A stretch of 64,000 nt of DNA from 21-14-0-10-47-8 sp966211455 (GCA_966211455.1 CBIHNI010000016.1:1-64000); one strand, 5' to 3'. Shown: positions 1 to 9,575, counted from the stretch's first letter. A program made the numbers and translations. Notes: generated by a model not told the origin, from the letters alone.

Positions 1-299
1 GAAGACGAAAATCTCGTCAAGCAGAATAAAATATTATTTTCCGTCACTCGCTGCAGTCGGTCACCGAAGCGGTGGTGAGCTGACGGTCCATCTTGCAGTC
101 ACCAGATCGGTGGTGCGCTGGCATTCCCGCGCGCAATCTCCGAAGCGGTGGTGTGCCACCACTCCCGCGCTCACCCTCCAAAGCGGTGGTGAATCGCGAC
201 GAAGTCAGCGGCTGTCACCGAAGCAGTGGTAAAAGCCCCCAGCTCTCCAGGATCTTCGTCGCAGCCCAGGGCTACACGCACACGCAAAGACCTTGATCC
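1..299. other. Intergenic stretch upstream of the exporter operon
   Basis: I see no convincing gene here. The stretch holds an AT-rich segment at about 24-42, the five 38-bp repeat units (60-230) and then a short leader before the ATG at 300. A 67-codon open frame at 93-296 runs across the repeats, has no ribosome-binding site and reads as repeat translation, so it is not called. The promoter of the 300-5979 operon should lie in or before this segment, but the window edge prevents a firm placement. Confidence 0.5.
60..230. repeat. Five degenerate 38-bp tandem repeat units
   Basis: Units start at 61, 99, 137, 175 and 215, a spacing of 38, 38, 38 and 40 bp. Each begins with a conserved 17-nt core close to TCACCGAAGCGGTGGTG and continues with about 21 nt that differ between units. 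Within the core, CACCG and CGGTG can pair around a 3-nt loop. The last unit is the most decayed. The array ends about 70 bp before the exporter operon at 300. A related single core lies in reverse orientation at 11369-11385. Function unknown: candidates are an extragenic palindromic repeat family or an operator array. Confidence 0.7.
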
Positions 300-3200
300 A
301 TGCCGCGGACTCAAGACCTAAGTCAGCTAGCGACTCGTCCGGATTCGGCTCGCTGGACTTCGAAAAACCAGGAAACATTCCGATTTGAGACTCTGATGAA
401 CTCAGAGAAATATGCTCTTTATCACGAGATTCTTACGCAAAGCTCAATCCTCAGCTTGGCGCAGGATCCGGAAGAGCTTTTTAAAAAATATGAAAAATAT
501 TTTGTCTCGGTGGAAGCCGGCGACATGCTATTTTCTGACGGGCAGTCGGCGGATCATCTATTCATTTGCTTGAATTCAGAAGTCGATCTTCTGACGCGAG
601 TGAATGGCGAGCTTCGCGGTTCCGGACGTTTGAAGGTCGGCCAATCGGCGCAGCTTTTCCATCTTTTACGCAGTGGCAAGTTCGATGGCAGTGGCCGTGC
701 GGTCAGCGATGGCGATTTCTTAAAGATCCCAAACCACGAGTTCCAATTGTGGCTGGCGGCAGACCCGGCACTGAAGAAGCATCTTCTGCGCGTGACCGAA
801 TCGCTTGAGTACCGTCATCTTTCAAAATCTTTTGACGGCATCGAGCTGGATCCAAGATTTAAGCTTCAATTCTTATCTTACGTTTCGGAAACCAAAATGG
901 ATTCTCGAAGCTGGCTAGCCAAAGAAGGCGAGACACCGACATTTGCATTTTTCCTTTTGCAGGGAACCGTGCAGGCGTTAAAGTTCGGCGATAACAACGA
1001 TATGAAAAGCCTTTGGACGGTTCCGTATAAGACATGGATGCTGTTCAAAGAGACCTCGGAAGCGCGGGCCAGCCGCCAGTCCTTGAAACTATTGGACGAG
1101 GCGCGATTTTTCCAAATCACCGCGGCCGATCTAAAAAATTTGCAAGCGCAGTACCCGGAAGAGTTTGAATCCTTCAAGCAGTGGCTTCTGACCGCACACG
1201 CCACAACCAAAGAAGATACCGACGTTTCCACCGAAGTCGACAATATTGAGGATCTGTTCGTCGGGCAGGCACCGTTCAAGCGCGGCCGCTGGAAGAAGTT
1301 CCCATGGGTGCAGCAGAACGATCAGATGGATTGCGGCCCGGCCTGTATGGCCATGTTGTCGCAATATTTTGATAAGAATCTAAATATCCAGTACTGGCGA
1401 TCACAGCTTTCGACGGATAAAGAGGGCACAAATCTTTTCGATCTGTCGGCCATTGCGGAAAGAAACGGATTTATCGCGCAAGCCTTAAGCTTGGAAAGTC
1501 TGGCGGACCTGGATCCGCAGATGCTGCCGGCGATTATCCTCCGAAAGTATCACTACTGCGTTTTGTATAAGCTTGAAGGCGGTTACGCGACATTGGGCGA
1601 TCCGGGTGCAGGAATTGTGAAAATGCCGATTCGCGAATTCCGCAAAGGTCTGGAAAACGCCGTTCTGTTCTTAAAGCCAAAGCCAGAATTCTTCAGCTTG
1701 CCGGAAACAGGTTCGTCGTACCGACACTTCTTGTCTTTGTTCAACGGCCTGAAATGGGAAATCATGCTGACCTTGATTTGCTCGATCGCGATCACGGGGC
1801 TATCGCTGTTCCCGCCGGTGTTCAGCCAAATCATGTTGGATGAAGTGTTATCACGTCGTGATGAAAAGCTTTTCCAATACACCTTGGGCGGTGCGGTTCT
1901 GACGTCGCTGCTGGTGGTGCTTCTGACCTGGGCCCGCAGTTATTATATCGCTTACATCTCGACGAAATTTGAATTTCAGGCGAAGAGTCTATTCTTAGCG
2001 AAGCTTTTCTCGCTGCAATACAATTTCTTCTCGTCTCGGCATATTGGGGATTTCACGCGCAGACTGAACGAGATGGACAAAGTGCGTGAGTTTCTGACCG
2101 GAAACTTTGCACGCGTGATGATCAATCTGGTCATGGTCAGCTGCTATTTCTTCGTTGTGTTCTCATACCACATGACGATCGGGATCGCCTTGGCGATCAT
2201 GGCGCCGGTGTTTGTCTTGATATCGATGGCATTTAGCAAATCGATCATGGTGAATTACTCGGAAACTTTCTCGAAAAATGCGGAAACGGATAGCTTCTTG
2301 GCGGATATCCTGAAAGCGGTCGCGACGGTGAAATCTTTAGGCGCCGAGCTGTCGACGCGTTGGAAGATCGAAGAAAAACTTGTGCAGTTCCTGCAACGTC
2401 GTCAAAACCTGATGACGACGGCAACACTGTCGCAAAGCTTGGGAAATCTGTATTACAACTTTGTAAAGTACACGACGTTCGGTCTGGCCGTTTATTTTGG
2501 AATTCGGGGCGAACTGTCGCCGGGCCAGGTGATCGCGTTGGGAATGATTGTCGATCAGATCATTCAACCGCTTTTGGCCCTGGCCGAAGATTGGTCCGAG
2601 ATTCAGCAGGTGAAAGCGGTGCTGAATCGTTTGAATGATGTTTTGCTCGCTCCGTCTGAAGTGGGCATTGTGACCAAGGGTGTGAAGCTTGATAAGCTGA
2701 AAGGCGAAATCGAGTTCCGCGATGTTTGGTTCCGTTACGGCGGTGAATCTTCGGATTGGGCTTTGAAAGGCGTTTCGTTTAAAATTGAAGCGGGTCAGAA
2801 AGTCGCCATCGTCGGTGCCAGCGGCTCGGGCAAATCAACGATCGCGTCGTTGTTGGTGCGTCTCTACACGCCAACAAAAGGTCAGATCTTTATCGATGGT
2901 CGTGATTATATGGATTACAATCTGGAATGGCTGCGAACGCAATTGGGATTGCTATTGCAAGAGTCACATCTCTTCCAGGGAACTTTGGCCGAAAATATTT
3001 CCTTCAACAATCCGACCGTGGATCTGGCGCATGTCGAAAAAAGTGCGCAGTCCGCGGCCGCAAGTCAGTTCATTCATGAAAAGTCGGCGGGGCTTGGTTA
3101 TTACGTGACCCATGGTGGGATGGGGCTTTCGGGTGGTGAAAAACAGCGGATCGCGCTGGCCCGTTTGTTCTATCAAAATCCGTCGGTCTTTATCTTGGAC

Positions 3201-3455
3201 GAAGCCACTTCGTCTTTGGACGGCATCGCCGAGCAGGAAATCTTGCAACAGCTGCGCACGGCCGCGGCGAATATGACCATCATCAATATCGCCCATCGCT
3301 ATTCGACGGTGCGGGCGTCGGATTACATCATCTTGATGTCCAAAGGACGCGTGATCGAGTACGGAACGAACGAAGACTTGGAAGCGAACAGCGAAATCTA
3401 TCGTCAGCTCTTTGGTTTCTATTTCAGTCCGAAACAGCTCAAGGGGGCCGCATGA
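300..3455 (+). CDS. Cyclic-nucleotide-domain / C39-peptidase ABC peptide exporter
   Basis: A 1051-residue inner-membrane transporter expected to cleave double-glycine leaders and export the peptide with ATP. Order: two Crp-like cyclic-nucleotide-binding modules (about residues 60-165 and 190-300, both degenerate), a C39 cysteine peptidase with an intact triad (Cys345 in QMDCGPAC, His418 in KYHYCVLY, Asp434 in LGDPGAG), a six-helix membrane domain (about 485-770) and an ATPase with Walker A GASGSGKS (839-846), signature LSGGEKQ (from 943) and Walker B ILDEA (Asp967). This architecture matches the cyclic-nucleotide-regulated bacteriocin exporters best known from cyanobacteria. It overlaps the next gene by 4 nt. 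The start is uncertain: an in-frame ATG at 396 would remove 32 residues. Ligand binding is inferred only from fold similarity. Confidence 0.93.
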   Translation: MPRTQDLSQLATRPDSARWTSKNQETFRFETLMNSEKYALYHEILTQSSILSLAQDPEELFKKYEKYFVSVEAGDMLFSDGQSADHLFICLNSEVDLLTRVNGELRGSGRLKVGQSAQLFHLLRSGKFDGSGRAVSDGDFLKIPNHEFQLWLAADPALKKHLLRVTESLEYRHLSKSFDGIELDPRFKLQFLSYVSETKMDSRSWLAKEGETPTFAFFLLQGTVQALKFGDNNDMKSLWTVPYKTWMLFKETSEARASRQSLKLLDEARFFQITAADLKNLQAQYPEEFESFKQWLLTAHATTKEDTDVSTEVDNIEDLFVGQAPFKRGRWKKFPWVQQNDQMDCGPACMAMLSQYFDKNLNIQYWRSQLSTDKEGTNLFDLSAIAERNGFIAQALSLESLADLDPQMLPAIILRKYHYCVLYKLEGGYATLGDPGAGIVKMPIREFRKGLENAVLFLKPKPEFFSLPETGSSYRHFLSLFNGLKWEIMLTLICSIAITGLSLFPPVFSQIMLDEVLSRRDEKLFQYTLGGAVLTSLLVVLLTWARSYYIAYISTKFEFQAKSLFLAKLFSLQYNFFSSRHIGDFTRRLNEMDKVREFLTGNFARVMINLVMVSCYFFVVFSYHMTIGIALAIMAPVFVLISMAFSKSIMVNYSETFSKNAETDSFLADILKAVATVKSLGAELSTRWKIEEKLVQFLQRRQNLMTTATLSQSLGNLYYNFVKYTTFGLAVYFGIRGELSPGQVIALGMIVDQIIQPLLALAEDWSEIQQVKAVLNRLNDVLLAPSEVGIVTKGVKLDKLKGEIEFRDVWFRYGGESSDWALKGVSFKIEAGQKVAIVGASGSGKSTIASLLVRLYTPTKGQIFIDGRDYMDYNLEWLRTQLGLLLQESHLFQGTLAENISFNNPTVDLAHVEKSAQSAAASQFIHEKSAGLGYYVTHGGMGLSGGEKQRIALARLFYQNPSVFILDEATSSLDGIAEQEILQQLRTAAANMTIINIAHRYSTVRASDYIILMSKGRVIEYGTNEDLEANSEIYRQLFGFYFSPKQLKGAA

Positions 3456-4699
3456 GCGACCAACAACAAGAGCAGCAGCAGGATATGATGCAAGAGCCAC
3501 AATCGCAACCGCGCGATCCTCTTTTCCATTTGTCCTGGGGGGCGCAAAAATTTTTGCGTCGTCCGTCGCCGCGTATTTTATCTTTTGCCGTTTTGGGCGT
3601 TGTCGCAAGCTTGATCGCCTGCGTGGTGCTGTCGTTTTTGATTGAAATCGATGTGACGGCGATGACCCAAGGGGAGATCATCTCGAGCTACGGTCTGCGT
3701 GAAATCAAAGTTCCCCGAACGGGTGTGCTGTCACGGATCTATAAGAAAACCGGCGAAACGGTTCGCGAAAACGAAGTCATCGCCAATCTTTCCATCGGGC
3801 AGACAAACGAAGTCGAGCTTCGTCGCTATCAGCAGGTTTTTGAATCCCTGGCCAATCGCTTGGGAAAATCGAATTTGATCTCGGCCCAGTACGATATTCC
3901 GGTTTTGGATGTTCGCCGTTGGAACGAAGCGGATCTCACGCAAATCTACGTCGAGATTCAGCGCAACAGCACTTCGTTCAAGCACTTGCAAACCTTGTCA
4001 GCGAAGACCTTTAAATTCGAGGTGCAGCCGCTGAAGATCCGCGATCAAAAGTTGAAAGAAAAGCTCGCCTTGCTGAAAAAAGCAAAGCATCGCAATCTGA
4101 TGGGGCAGTTGATCGAATCGGTTGAAGACGAAATCGAAGCGAACAATATCAAAATCTCGAGCCTTTCCAATCAAACCAACGCGAAGCTTGAAGATTCGGC
4201 CAACGAGCTGAGCAAATCGATGCGCCAGCTTTCCACCAAGATCGATCAAGTGGTGCAGAGCCATCAGATCAAATCTCCGATTTCGGGTGTGATTGGCCGC
4301 TTAAGCCTTCATGACGAATCGCAAGTAACCGAAGGCCAAGTGCTGGCCACCGTGGTGCCGAAAAGCACATCGATGGCGGTGCAGTTGAAAATGCCATCGA
4401 AAGATATCGGACGCATCCGTGTGGGCCAGAAAGTTCTATTCAAATTGGAAGCCTATCCCTATCAGCAGTACGGATTGTTTGAAGGGCAGGTCTTGCAAGT
4501 CGAGCGCGTCCGCGATGCCGATCCAAGCAACGCCGACGTGTTTTTGGTGAAGACAAACATCACGCCGCCGCAGCTGAAACGTCAACCAAGCTCGGAAATC
4601 GTCTTGGTTTACGGCATGCGCTTGGAAGCGACCGTGATCGTCGAGCGGAAAAAAGTCATTCGCTTCTTCACGGAACGGATCACAGGAGTCTTTCGATGA
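3452..4699 (+). CDS. HlyD-family membrane fusion (periplasmic adaptor) protein
   Basis: 415 residues. A Gln-rich cytoplasmic tail is followed by one membrane helix near residues 45-65, then the first half of a lipoyl/barrel-sandwich domain (ISSYGLREIKVPRTG), a long helical hairpin rich in Lys and Glu (about 120-270), the second lipoyl half (SPISGVIGRLSLHDESQV) and a beta-barrel domain. The family bridges an inner-membrane ABC exporter and an outer-membrane TolC channel. ATG overlaps the exporter stop (ATGA), and its own stop overlaps the next start in the same way, so the three genes are translationally coupled. It is the adaptor of the 300-5979 export system. Confidence 0.93.
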   Translation: MSDQQQEQQQDMMQEPQSQPRDPLFHLSWGAQKFLRRPSPRILSFAVLGVVASLIACVVLSFLIEIDVTAMTQGEIISSYGLREIKVPRTGVLSRIYKKTGETVRENEVIANLSIGQTNEVELRRYQQVFESLANRLGKSNLISAQYDIPVLDVRRWNEADLTQIYVEIQRNSTSFKHLQTLSAKTFKFEVQPLKIRDQKLKEKLALLKKAKHRNLMGQLIESVEDEIEANNIKISSLSNQTNAKLEDSANELSKSMRQLSTKIDQVVQSHQIKSPISGVIGRLSLHDESQVTEGQVLATVVPKSTSMAVQLKMPSKDIGRIRVGQKVLFKLEAYPYQQYGLFEGQVLQVERVRDADPSNADVFLVKTNITPPQLKRQPSSEIVLVYGMRLEATVIVERKKVIRFFTERITGVFR

Positions 4700-5979
4700 T
4701 TCGTCTTGTTGTCCTGGCCCTGATGCTCGGCCTGTCATTGCCAAGCCAGTCCGCAACCACGGCGAAAGAGTTCATCTCTTGCGTGGTGAAGAACCAGGTC
4801 GATTCGCTGAAGGCGTCTTACGCTGAAAACTCGGCGGCCTTGAAACAGATCGAATCTTACCAGCATCCGGTGATCGAAGCGGGCGTCTCTGAAAACAAAG
4901 ATGTGACCCGGCCTAGCAACCCGCGCACGACGGATTTATTTTTAAGCTACAATCAAACACTGTACGCACAAGACAAATCTCAGCGCGAGTCCGCTTATCG
5001 CATGCGTCTGAATGCCCAGACCCAGGAAATCAAAAGCCAACTGGCCGAGCTGGTGAAAGCGGTGATCGAAAATTATTTCGAACTCACCAATATTCGTTAT
5101 CAAATCGAGGTCGCCAAAGAACGCCTCAGTGAATCGACAAAAGTGGTGGGTTATCTTGAGGGTGTCACCAACGCCAAGATGACGGATGGGACCGAGCTCG
5201 TGATCGCGCAGTCGGAAAATCTGCGCTCGCAAACCGATATCGGGAAGCTGAAGCTGGACGAAATCTCGCTGCTGCAAAAGATCCAATCAGTGACGGGCGG
5301 GATGGTTTATGATTTCGCCGACTTGCTGAAAGGTGCGCATCCGTCTGAGACGGATCGACAGTACTGGAGGTCTCGCGACGATCAGATCCCGACGGTGTTG
5401 AAAGAAAATCTGATGGCTCGCTCTTACCGTGAAGAAGCCAAGTCCTATAAAATGCCGTGGATCCCCAAGGTGGATATCGGGATGCAGATGGATGCTTACC
5501 GCGAAAACGGAAAGGAAACCGATCCGCCGGGGCGCGCGCAAGGAATGGTGAAACTGAGCTGGCCTTTGTGGGATGGCAACGAGCGCCAGGTGCAAAGCGG
5601 TCGCACGGCGGCCCTAGCCAACGTCTACGAAGAAAGACAGCGCTTGGCGAAACTTCAGTTCTCCACCGAAGTCGAAGCCAATCTCAGATCCATCCAAGAG
5701 ATCGAAGCTTTGCGCGGACTTTTGAAACGCCGGATTGCTTTGACCGAAAAGTCATTGCAGCTTTCATGGACCAAATTTCGACTGAATAAAATGAGCTATC
5801 TGCAGTATCATGATGTCGAAAAAAATCTTTTCGATGCGAAAAGCGATCTGAAAAGTTTGGAAATCCGTCTGGCGGCTTTCCGGATCGTGCTGAATTTATG
5901 GGATCAATTCTCGAGCCCGGATTTCTTTTCGACTTTCTCGGTGACCAGTGTGGATTGCGCGAAAGCGGTTGTGCCTTAA
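4696..5979 (+). CDS. TolC-like outer-membrane efflux protein
   Basis: 427 residues with an N-terminal signal peptide (hydrophobic run ending near QSA, residue 19-20) and long amphipathic helices typical of the outer-membrane efflux protein family, including repeated segments rich in Gln, Glu, Lys and Leu. It should trimerise into the periplasm-spanning outer-membrane duct of the type I system encoded just upstream. The ATG overlaps the adaptor stop codon by 4 nt. A strong terminator follows at 5995-6030, closing the operon. No cargo gene lies inside the operon; see the small gene at 10676. Confidence 0.9.
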   Translation: MIRLVVLALMLGLSLPSQSATTAKEFISCVVKNQVDSLKASYAENSAALKQIESYQHPVIEAGVSENKDVTRPSNPRTTDLFLSYNQTLYAQDKSQRESAYRMRLNAQTQEIKSQLAELVKAVIENYFELTNIRYQIEVAKERLSESTKVVGYLEGVTNAKMTDGTELVIAQSENLRSQTDIGKLKLDEISLLQKIQSVTGGMVYDFADLLKGAHPSETDRQYWRSRDDQIPTVLKENLMARSYREEAKSYKMPWIPKVDIGMQMDAYRENGKETDPPGRAQGMVKLSWPLWDGNERQVQSGRTAALANVYEERQRLAKLQFSTEVEANLRSIQEIEALRGLLKRRIALTEKSLQLSWTKFRLNKMSYLQYHDVEKNLFDAKSDLKSLEIRLAAFRIVLNLWDQFSSPDFFSTFSVTSVDCAKAVVP

Positions 5980-5994
5980 GCTGAAATTGGAAAA

Positions 5995-6030
5995 TAAAAA
6001 CCCCAGCTTTTTCAGGGCTGGGGTCTTTCT
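5995..6030. terminator. Bidirectional Rho-independent terminator
   Basis: CCCCAGC at 6001-6007 pairs with GCTGGGG at 6017-6023. An A-run precedes the stem and a T-rich run follows it, so it can stop transcription from both the exporter operon (plus) and the convergent gene ending at 6054 (minus). Confidence 0.9.
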
Positions 6031-6053
6031 TTCAAGCTGGAGTTTCGCCGAGC

Positions 6054-6902
6054 TTAGTAAGGCTGCATCTTGAATTCGCAAGATTTCACTTGGCCGAAAG
6101 CTGGATCTTGATTTCCAAATGCTTTCAATTCGCAAGGGATGGATCCCATCACCTGACGAGTGACGTATCGGCCCGGAACGCCAAAGCGCACGGTTGCTTT
6201 GCCGCCACCAGGAATAAAGCAAATGTTTGGCTGATAACCTTGGTTCTGCTGGCTTGGTGGCAACTCTTCGGCACATTTTGTCCAACCGATTTTAACCAAG
6301 CAACGTTTTCCGTAATTGAAGTAAGCAGGATCCACGCCGAATGTTTCGTTCGAGCAGTAGAATGAGCCTGAAACTTGCTTGACGGTGTAGTTCCCTGGAA
6401 CGCCGTAATAAGCGATGATTTGTGAGTTGGCGAATCCGTTCAGGTTGCAAGAACCTTTTTCCGGAGCGCAATCCATCAGCTGTTCTGAATCGTAACCACC
6501 AGGACCAGGACCTTGCTGAATCACGAAGCAAGCTTTTGGAATGTTCGGAGCAGGATCGCGCAAGAATGTATTGTTGTTACATCCGAACGAACCTGTCATC
6601 CAAACCGGAGTTGAAGATCCACCACCGAAGCCATTTGCAGATTTGTACACGATCAATGACGGTCCATTGACAGAGCATGTTTGGCCTTCGTAGCAAAGGA
6701 TTCCGCCTTGGGGACCTTGTCCTGGAAATCCACCGGGTCCGTGTCCTGGGCCGTTACCTGGAGCAAAGATGTTACCCGTGCTACCTGGAAATCCGCCCAT
6801 GCCGGGCATTGCCGGAGGTGTGTGATGAGGTTGTCCGAATTGTGCTGAAGCCGCAGCCGACACCAGCAAGGCGAATGTCGCCAACATAAGATTCATTTTC
6901 AT
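6054..6902 (-). CDS. Secreted Cys-rich repeat protein, function unknown
   Basis: 282 residues with a clear signal peptide (cleavage after about SAAASA), a Gly/Pro/His/Met-rich linker (about residues 22-65) and three related modules of roughly 70 residues. Each module has a Cys pair before a Gly/Tyr-rich segment, then a V.GS..C...F motif and DPA....K.C (for example GSFYCSNETFGVDPAY). The even cysteine spacing suggests disulfides outside the cytoplasm. I do not recognise a named domain. The ribosome-binding site AAAGGGAG lies just before the ATG, and TATACT at 6955-6960 (minus) is a possible -10 box. It converges on the exporter operon but shares no visible function with it. Confidence 0.8.
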   Translation of the reverse strand: MKMNLMLATFALLVSAAASAQFGQPHHTPPAMPGMGGFPGSTGNIFAPGNGPGHGPGGFPGQGPQGGILCYEGQTCSVNGPSLIVYKSANGFGGGSSTPVWMTGSFGCNNNTFLRDPAPNIPKACFVIQQGPGPGGYDSEQLMDCAPEKGSCNLNGFANSQIIAYYGVPGNYTVKQVSGSFYCSNETFGVDPAYFNYGKRCLVKIGWTKCAEELPPSQQNQGYQPNICFIPGGGKATVRFGVPGRYVTRQVMGSIPCELKAFGNQDPAFGQVKSCEFKMQPY

Positions 6903-7276
6903 AGTTTTCTCCCTTTAAAAAAACATGATCTGAAACGTGAGTCAAAACTGGGGCAGTATAACGAATTTTGTTCTAGAAAGTAGTCCATCTGAAATAAATG
7001 CTCGACCGTCAAAGGCATGGACGATTTCGTCATTCATCTGCAAGTCGGTGATGTATCGCTAAGCTATTAAAACCACCAGGCCATCTTAAAACTCGAAGAT
7101 CACCAATCTCAATCTGTGGGTCGTCTGAAGCCATGTGGCATCGCCGATTTGCATTCCTAGTCTTGCAGGTACTGGCGATGGTCTCAGATGCAAGGTAAGG
7201 CTGGAAATCTTCAGTGCCTTAACACCTGAACATCGAATTTTGGCACCGTCTCGAAATGAGACGAAAGGAAGATGGA
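6903..7276. other. Divergent intergenic region
   Basis: This 374-bp space separates two divergent secreted-protein genes. On the minus side it holds the ribosome-binding site and a possible -10 box (6955-6960). On the plus side it has a short hairpin, CGTCTC-GAAAT-GAGACG at 7247-7263, directly upstream of the ribosome-binding site of the glycosidase gene. No open frame here looks coding. Confidence 0.5.
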
Positions 7277-9574
7277 ATGAAACACAAGCTTGTTCTTAAA
7301 GCCCTGGTGGTCTTTCTTTTCACCAGCCTTCAGGCCGTCGCTCAAAGCTCGGCCAACACCTGGCAGGCACAGTGGATTTCGTCCCATGCACCGTCGTCAC
7401 AAAATCAATGGATCGTGTTCCGAAAAACCGTTCAGGCCAAACAGATTCCCCAAAGCTTAATTGCCAAGATTGCAGTGGATTCCAAGTACTGGCTCTTGAT
7501 CAATGACGAGATCGTCGTGCGCGAAGGCGGCTTGAAGCGCGGGCCGGCACCAAGAGCCACTTACTTTGACGAAGTGGAAATTGCGCCTTACCTGAAACCG
7601 GGGGTGAATGCGATTTCGGTTCTGGTTTGGCATTTCGGCAAGCACGGATTTTCGCACAATAACAGCGGCAGGGCGGGCCTGCTTTTCCAAGCTCAAGCAA
7701 ACGGTCTGCAGATTTTGTCGGACCGAACATGGAAAGTGAAAGTCCATCCGGCATTTTCAACGGCCCAAGGCACACCACCAAATTTTCGCCTGCCTGAATC
7801 CAGCGTGCGCTTCGATGCCACTCAAGATATCACCGGTTGGGCGAATGCAAGCTTCAACGATAGCGGTTGGGATCCAGCGCAAGAAGCAGGACTTCCGCCT
7901 ACGGCTCCGTGGGGGGCTTTGCAGAAGCGAAGCATCCCGCAGTGGAAAGACTTTGGTTTGAAAGATTATGTGAATGCCAAAAATCTTCCGCGCGAGTCTC
8001 AGGGTGGCGTGATCGAAGCGATTCTACCCTACAACGCGCAGATCACGGCTTACATGCGCATCACCGCGCCGGCGGGACTGTTGATCGATATCCGCACCGA
8101 TAATTTCATGGGTGGCAGTGAAGCCAACTTCCACGCCGAATACGTCACCACGGCCGGCGAGCAAACTTTCGAGATGCTTGGCTGGATCAATGGCCACAAG
8201 GTTCTGTACCAGATTCCGAAAGGCGTGCAGATCCACGAATTGAAATACCGGGAGACCGGATACAATTCTGAATTTCAAGGAAGCTTTCAAAGCGGCGACC
8301 CCGAGCTGAATACATTATGGGAAAAAGCGCGAAGAACTTTGTACATCACCATGCGTGATGGCTACATGGACTGCCCCGATCGCGAGCGCGCCCAATGGTG
8401 GGGAGACGCGGTCAACGAAATTGGCGAATCCTTCTACGTCTTTGATCCAAAGACGGGGCCCATGCTTGCAAAGAAAGCGATTTACGAGCTGATCAATTGG
8501 CAAAAGCCGAACGCCGTTTTGTACTCGCCCATCCCCGGGGCCATCCCGGGCAGTGGCAGTGAAAAAGAAGGCGTCTGGGATAAGGAGCTCCCGATGCAGG
8601 GCTTGGCCAGCGTTGGTTGGTATGGGTTCTGGAATTATTATCTGAACACTGGCGATGCGCAAACCATGATCGATGCGTATCCGGCAGTGAAGCGATATCT
8701 GAATCTTTGGTCGCAAGAATCATCGGGCCTGGTGAAACATCGCAAGGGCGATTGGGACTGGGGCGACTGGGGAAAGAACGTGGATACCCCCGTCTTAGAA
8801 AATGCATGGTATTACCTGGCACTGAAAGGTGCGCGCGAGATGGCTCGTCTGCAGAATCTTTCAAATGAGGTGCAAGACTTTGAATCGAAAATGCAGCATC
8901 TAGCAAAAGGCTTCCAAAGTTTTTGGGACGGCAAAAGCTACACCAGCCGCACCACCAAAGTGATCGACGATCGCGCGCAGGCTTTGGCGGTGGTCTCGGG
9001 GCTTGCGGATTCATCTCAGTATCCGGCCATTCGCGAAGTGCTTCGTAAAAGCATGGAAGCCAGTCCTTATATGGAAAAGTACGTGCTGGAAAGTTTGTTC
9101 ATGATGAACGCCGCAGATCAAGGGCTGCAGCGAATGAAAACTCGGTATAAAGATCAAATCCAAAGCCCGCTCACCACGCTGTGGGAAGGTTGGGGAATTG
9201 GCGCCAGTGGTTACGGTGGCGGTACCTACAATCACGCCTGGAGTGGCGGACCTTTAACGATTCTCAGTCAGTACACGGCTGGTCTATCGCCGATCACGCC
9301 GGGATGGAAAACATGGAAGCTGGCACCACAGCCGGGATCCTTGCAAAATCTGCAGTCGGTGGTTCCGACGGTGTATGGAAATATCAGTGTGAAGTATGCC
9401 TCGACAAACGGTCGCTGCCAAATCGCGGTCGAAGTTCCATCGCAGACCACAGGTCAGTTAGACCTGCGCAAATTGCAAAACTGCGATTTAAAGAATGCAA
9501 AGCTCAATGGACAAGCAATCGATGCTTCTCAGTCAACCCAGCTGCCAGCCGGAAAACACCAGATCGAGATGTAA
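7277..9574 (+). CDS. GH78-like (alpha-L-rhamnosidase-type) secreted glycosidase
   Basis: 765 residues from the chosen start. The family hydrolyses terminal alpha-L-rhamnose from polysaccharides or glycosides with an (alpha/alpha)6 six-hairpin barrel. The N-terminal half holds beta-sandwich domains, one with the pattern WLLINDEIVVREGG. The catalytic barrel starts near residue 340 and carries MDCPDRERAQWWGDA around residue 363-377, the family acid-site signature (usually DCPxRxERxxWxGD). A C-terminal beta-sandwich closes the protein. An earlier in-frame ATG at 7256 lies inside a hairpin. The ATG at 7277 is preceded by AAGGAAG and opens directly into a signal peptide, so I chose it. The substrate is not predictable; prey or environmental glycans are possible. 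Confidence 0.85.
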   Translation: MKHKLVLKALVVFLFTSLQAVAQSSANTWQAQWISSHAPSSQNQWIVFRKTVQAKQIPQSLIAKIAVDSKYWLLINDEIVVREGGLKRGPAPRATYFDEVEIAPYLKPGVNAISVLVWHFGKHGFSHNNSGRAGLLFQAQANGLQILSDRTWKVKVHPAFSTAQGTPPNFRLPESSVRFDATQDITGWANASFNDSGWDPAQEAGLPPTAPWGALQKRSIPQWKDFGLKDYVNAKNLPRESQGGVIEAILPYNAQITAYMRITAPAGLLIDIRTDNFMGGSEANFHAEYVTTAGEQTFEMLGWINGHKVLYQIPKGVQIHELKYRETGYNSEFQGSFQSGDPELNTLWEKARRTLYITMRDGYMDCPDRERAQWWGDAVNEIGESFYVFDPKTGPMLAKKAIYELINWQKPNAVLYSPIPGAIPGSGSEKEGVWDKELPMQGLASVGWYGFWNYYLNTGDAQTMIDAYPAVKRYLNLWSQESSGLVKHRKGDWDWGDWGKNVDTPVLENAWYYLALKGAREMARLQNLSNEVQDFESKMQHLAKGFQSFWDGKSYTSRTTKVIDDRAQALAVVSGLADSSQYPAIREVLRKSMEASPYMEKYVLESLFMMNAADQGLQRMKTRYKDQIQSPLTTLWEGWGIGASGYGGGTYNHAWSGGPLTILSQYTAGLSPITPGWKTWKLAPQPGSLQNLQSVVPTVYGNISVKYASTNGRCQIAVEVPSQTTGQLDLRKLQNCDLKNAKLNGQAIDASQSTQLPAGKHQIEM

Positions 9575-9575
9575 G

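Noticed and set aside
60..230. CRISPR array
   Set aside because: The repeated core is only about 17 nt and varies between units, spacers are about 21 nt, there are only five units and no cas gene is in the window.
93..296. 67-codon open frame near the left end
   Set aside because: It reads through the 38-bp repeats, has no ribosome-binding site and shows no protein-like pattern.
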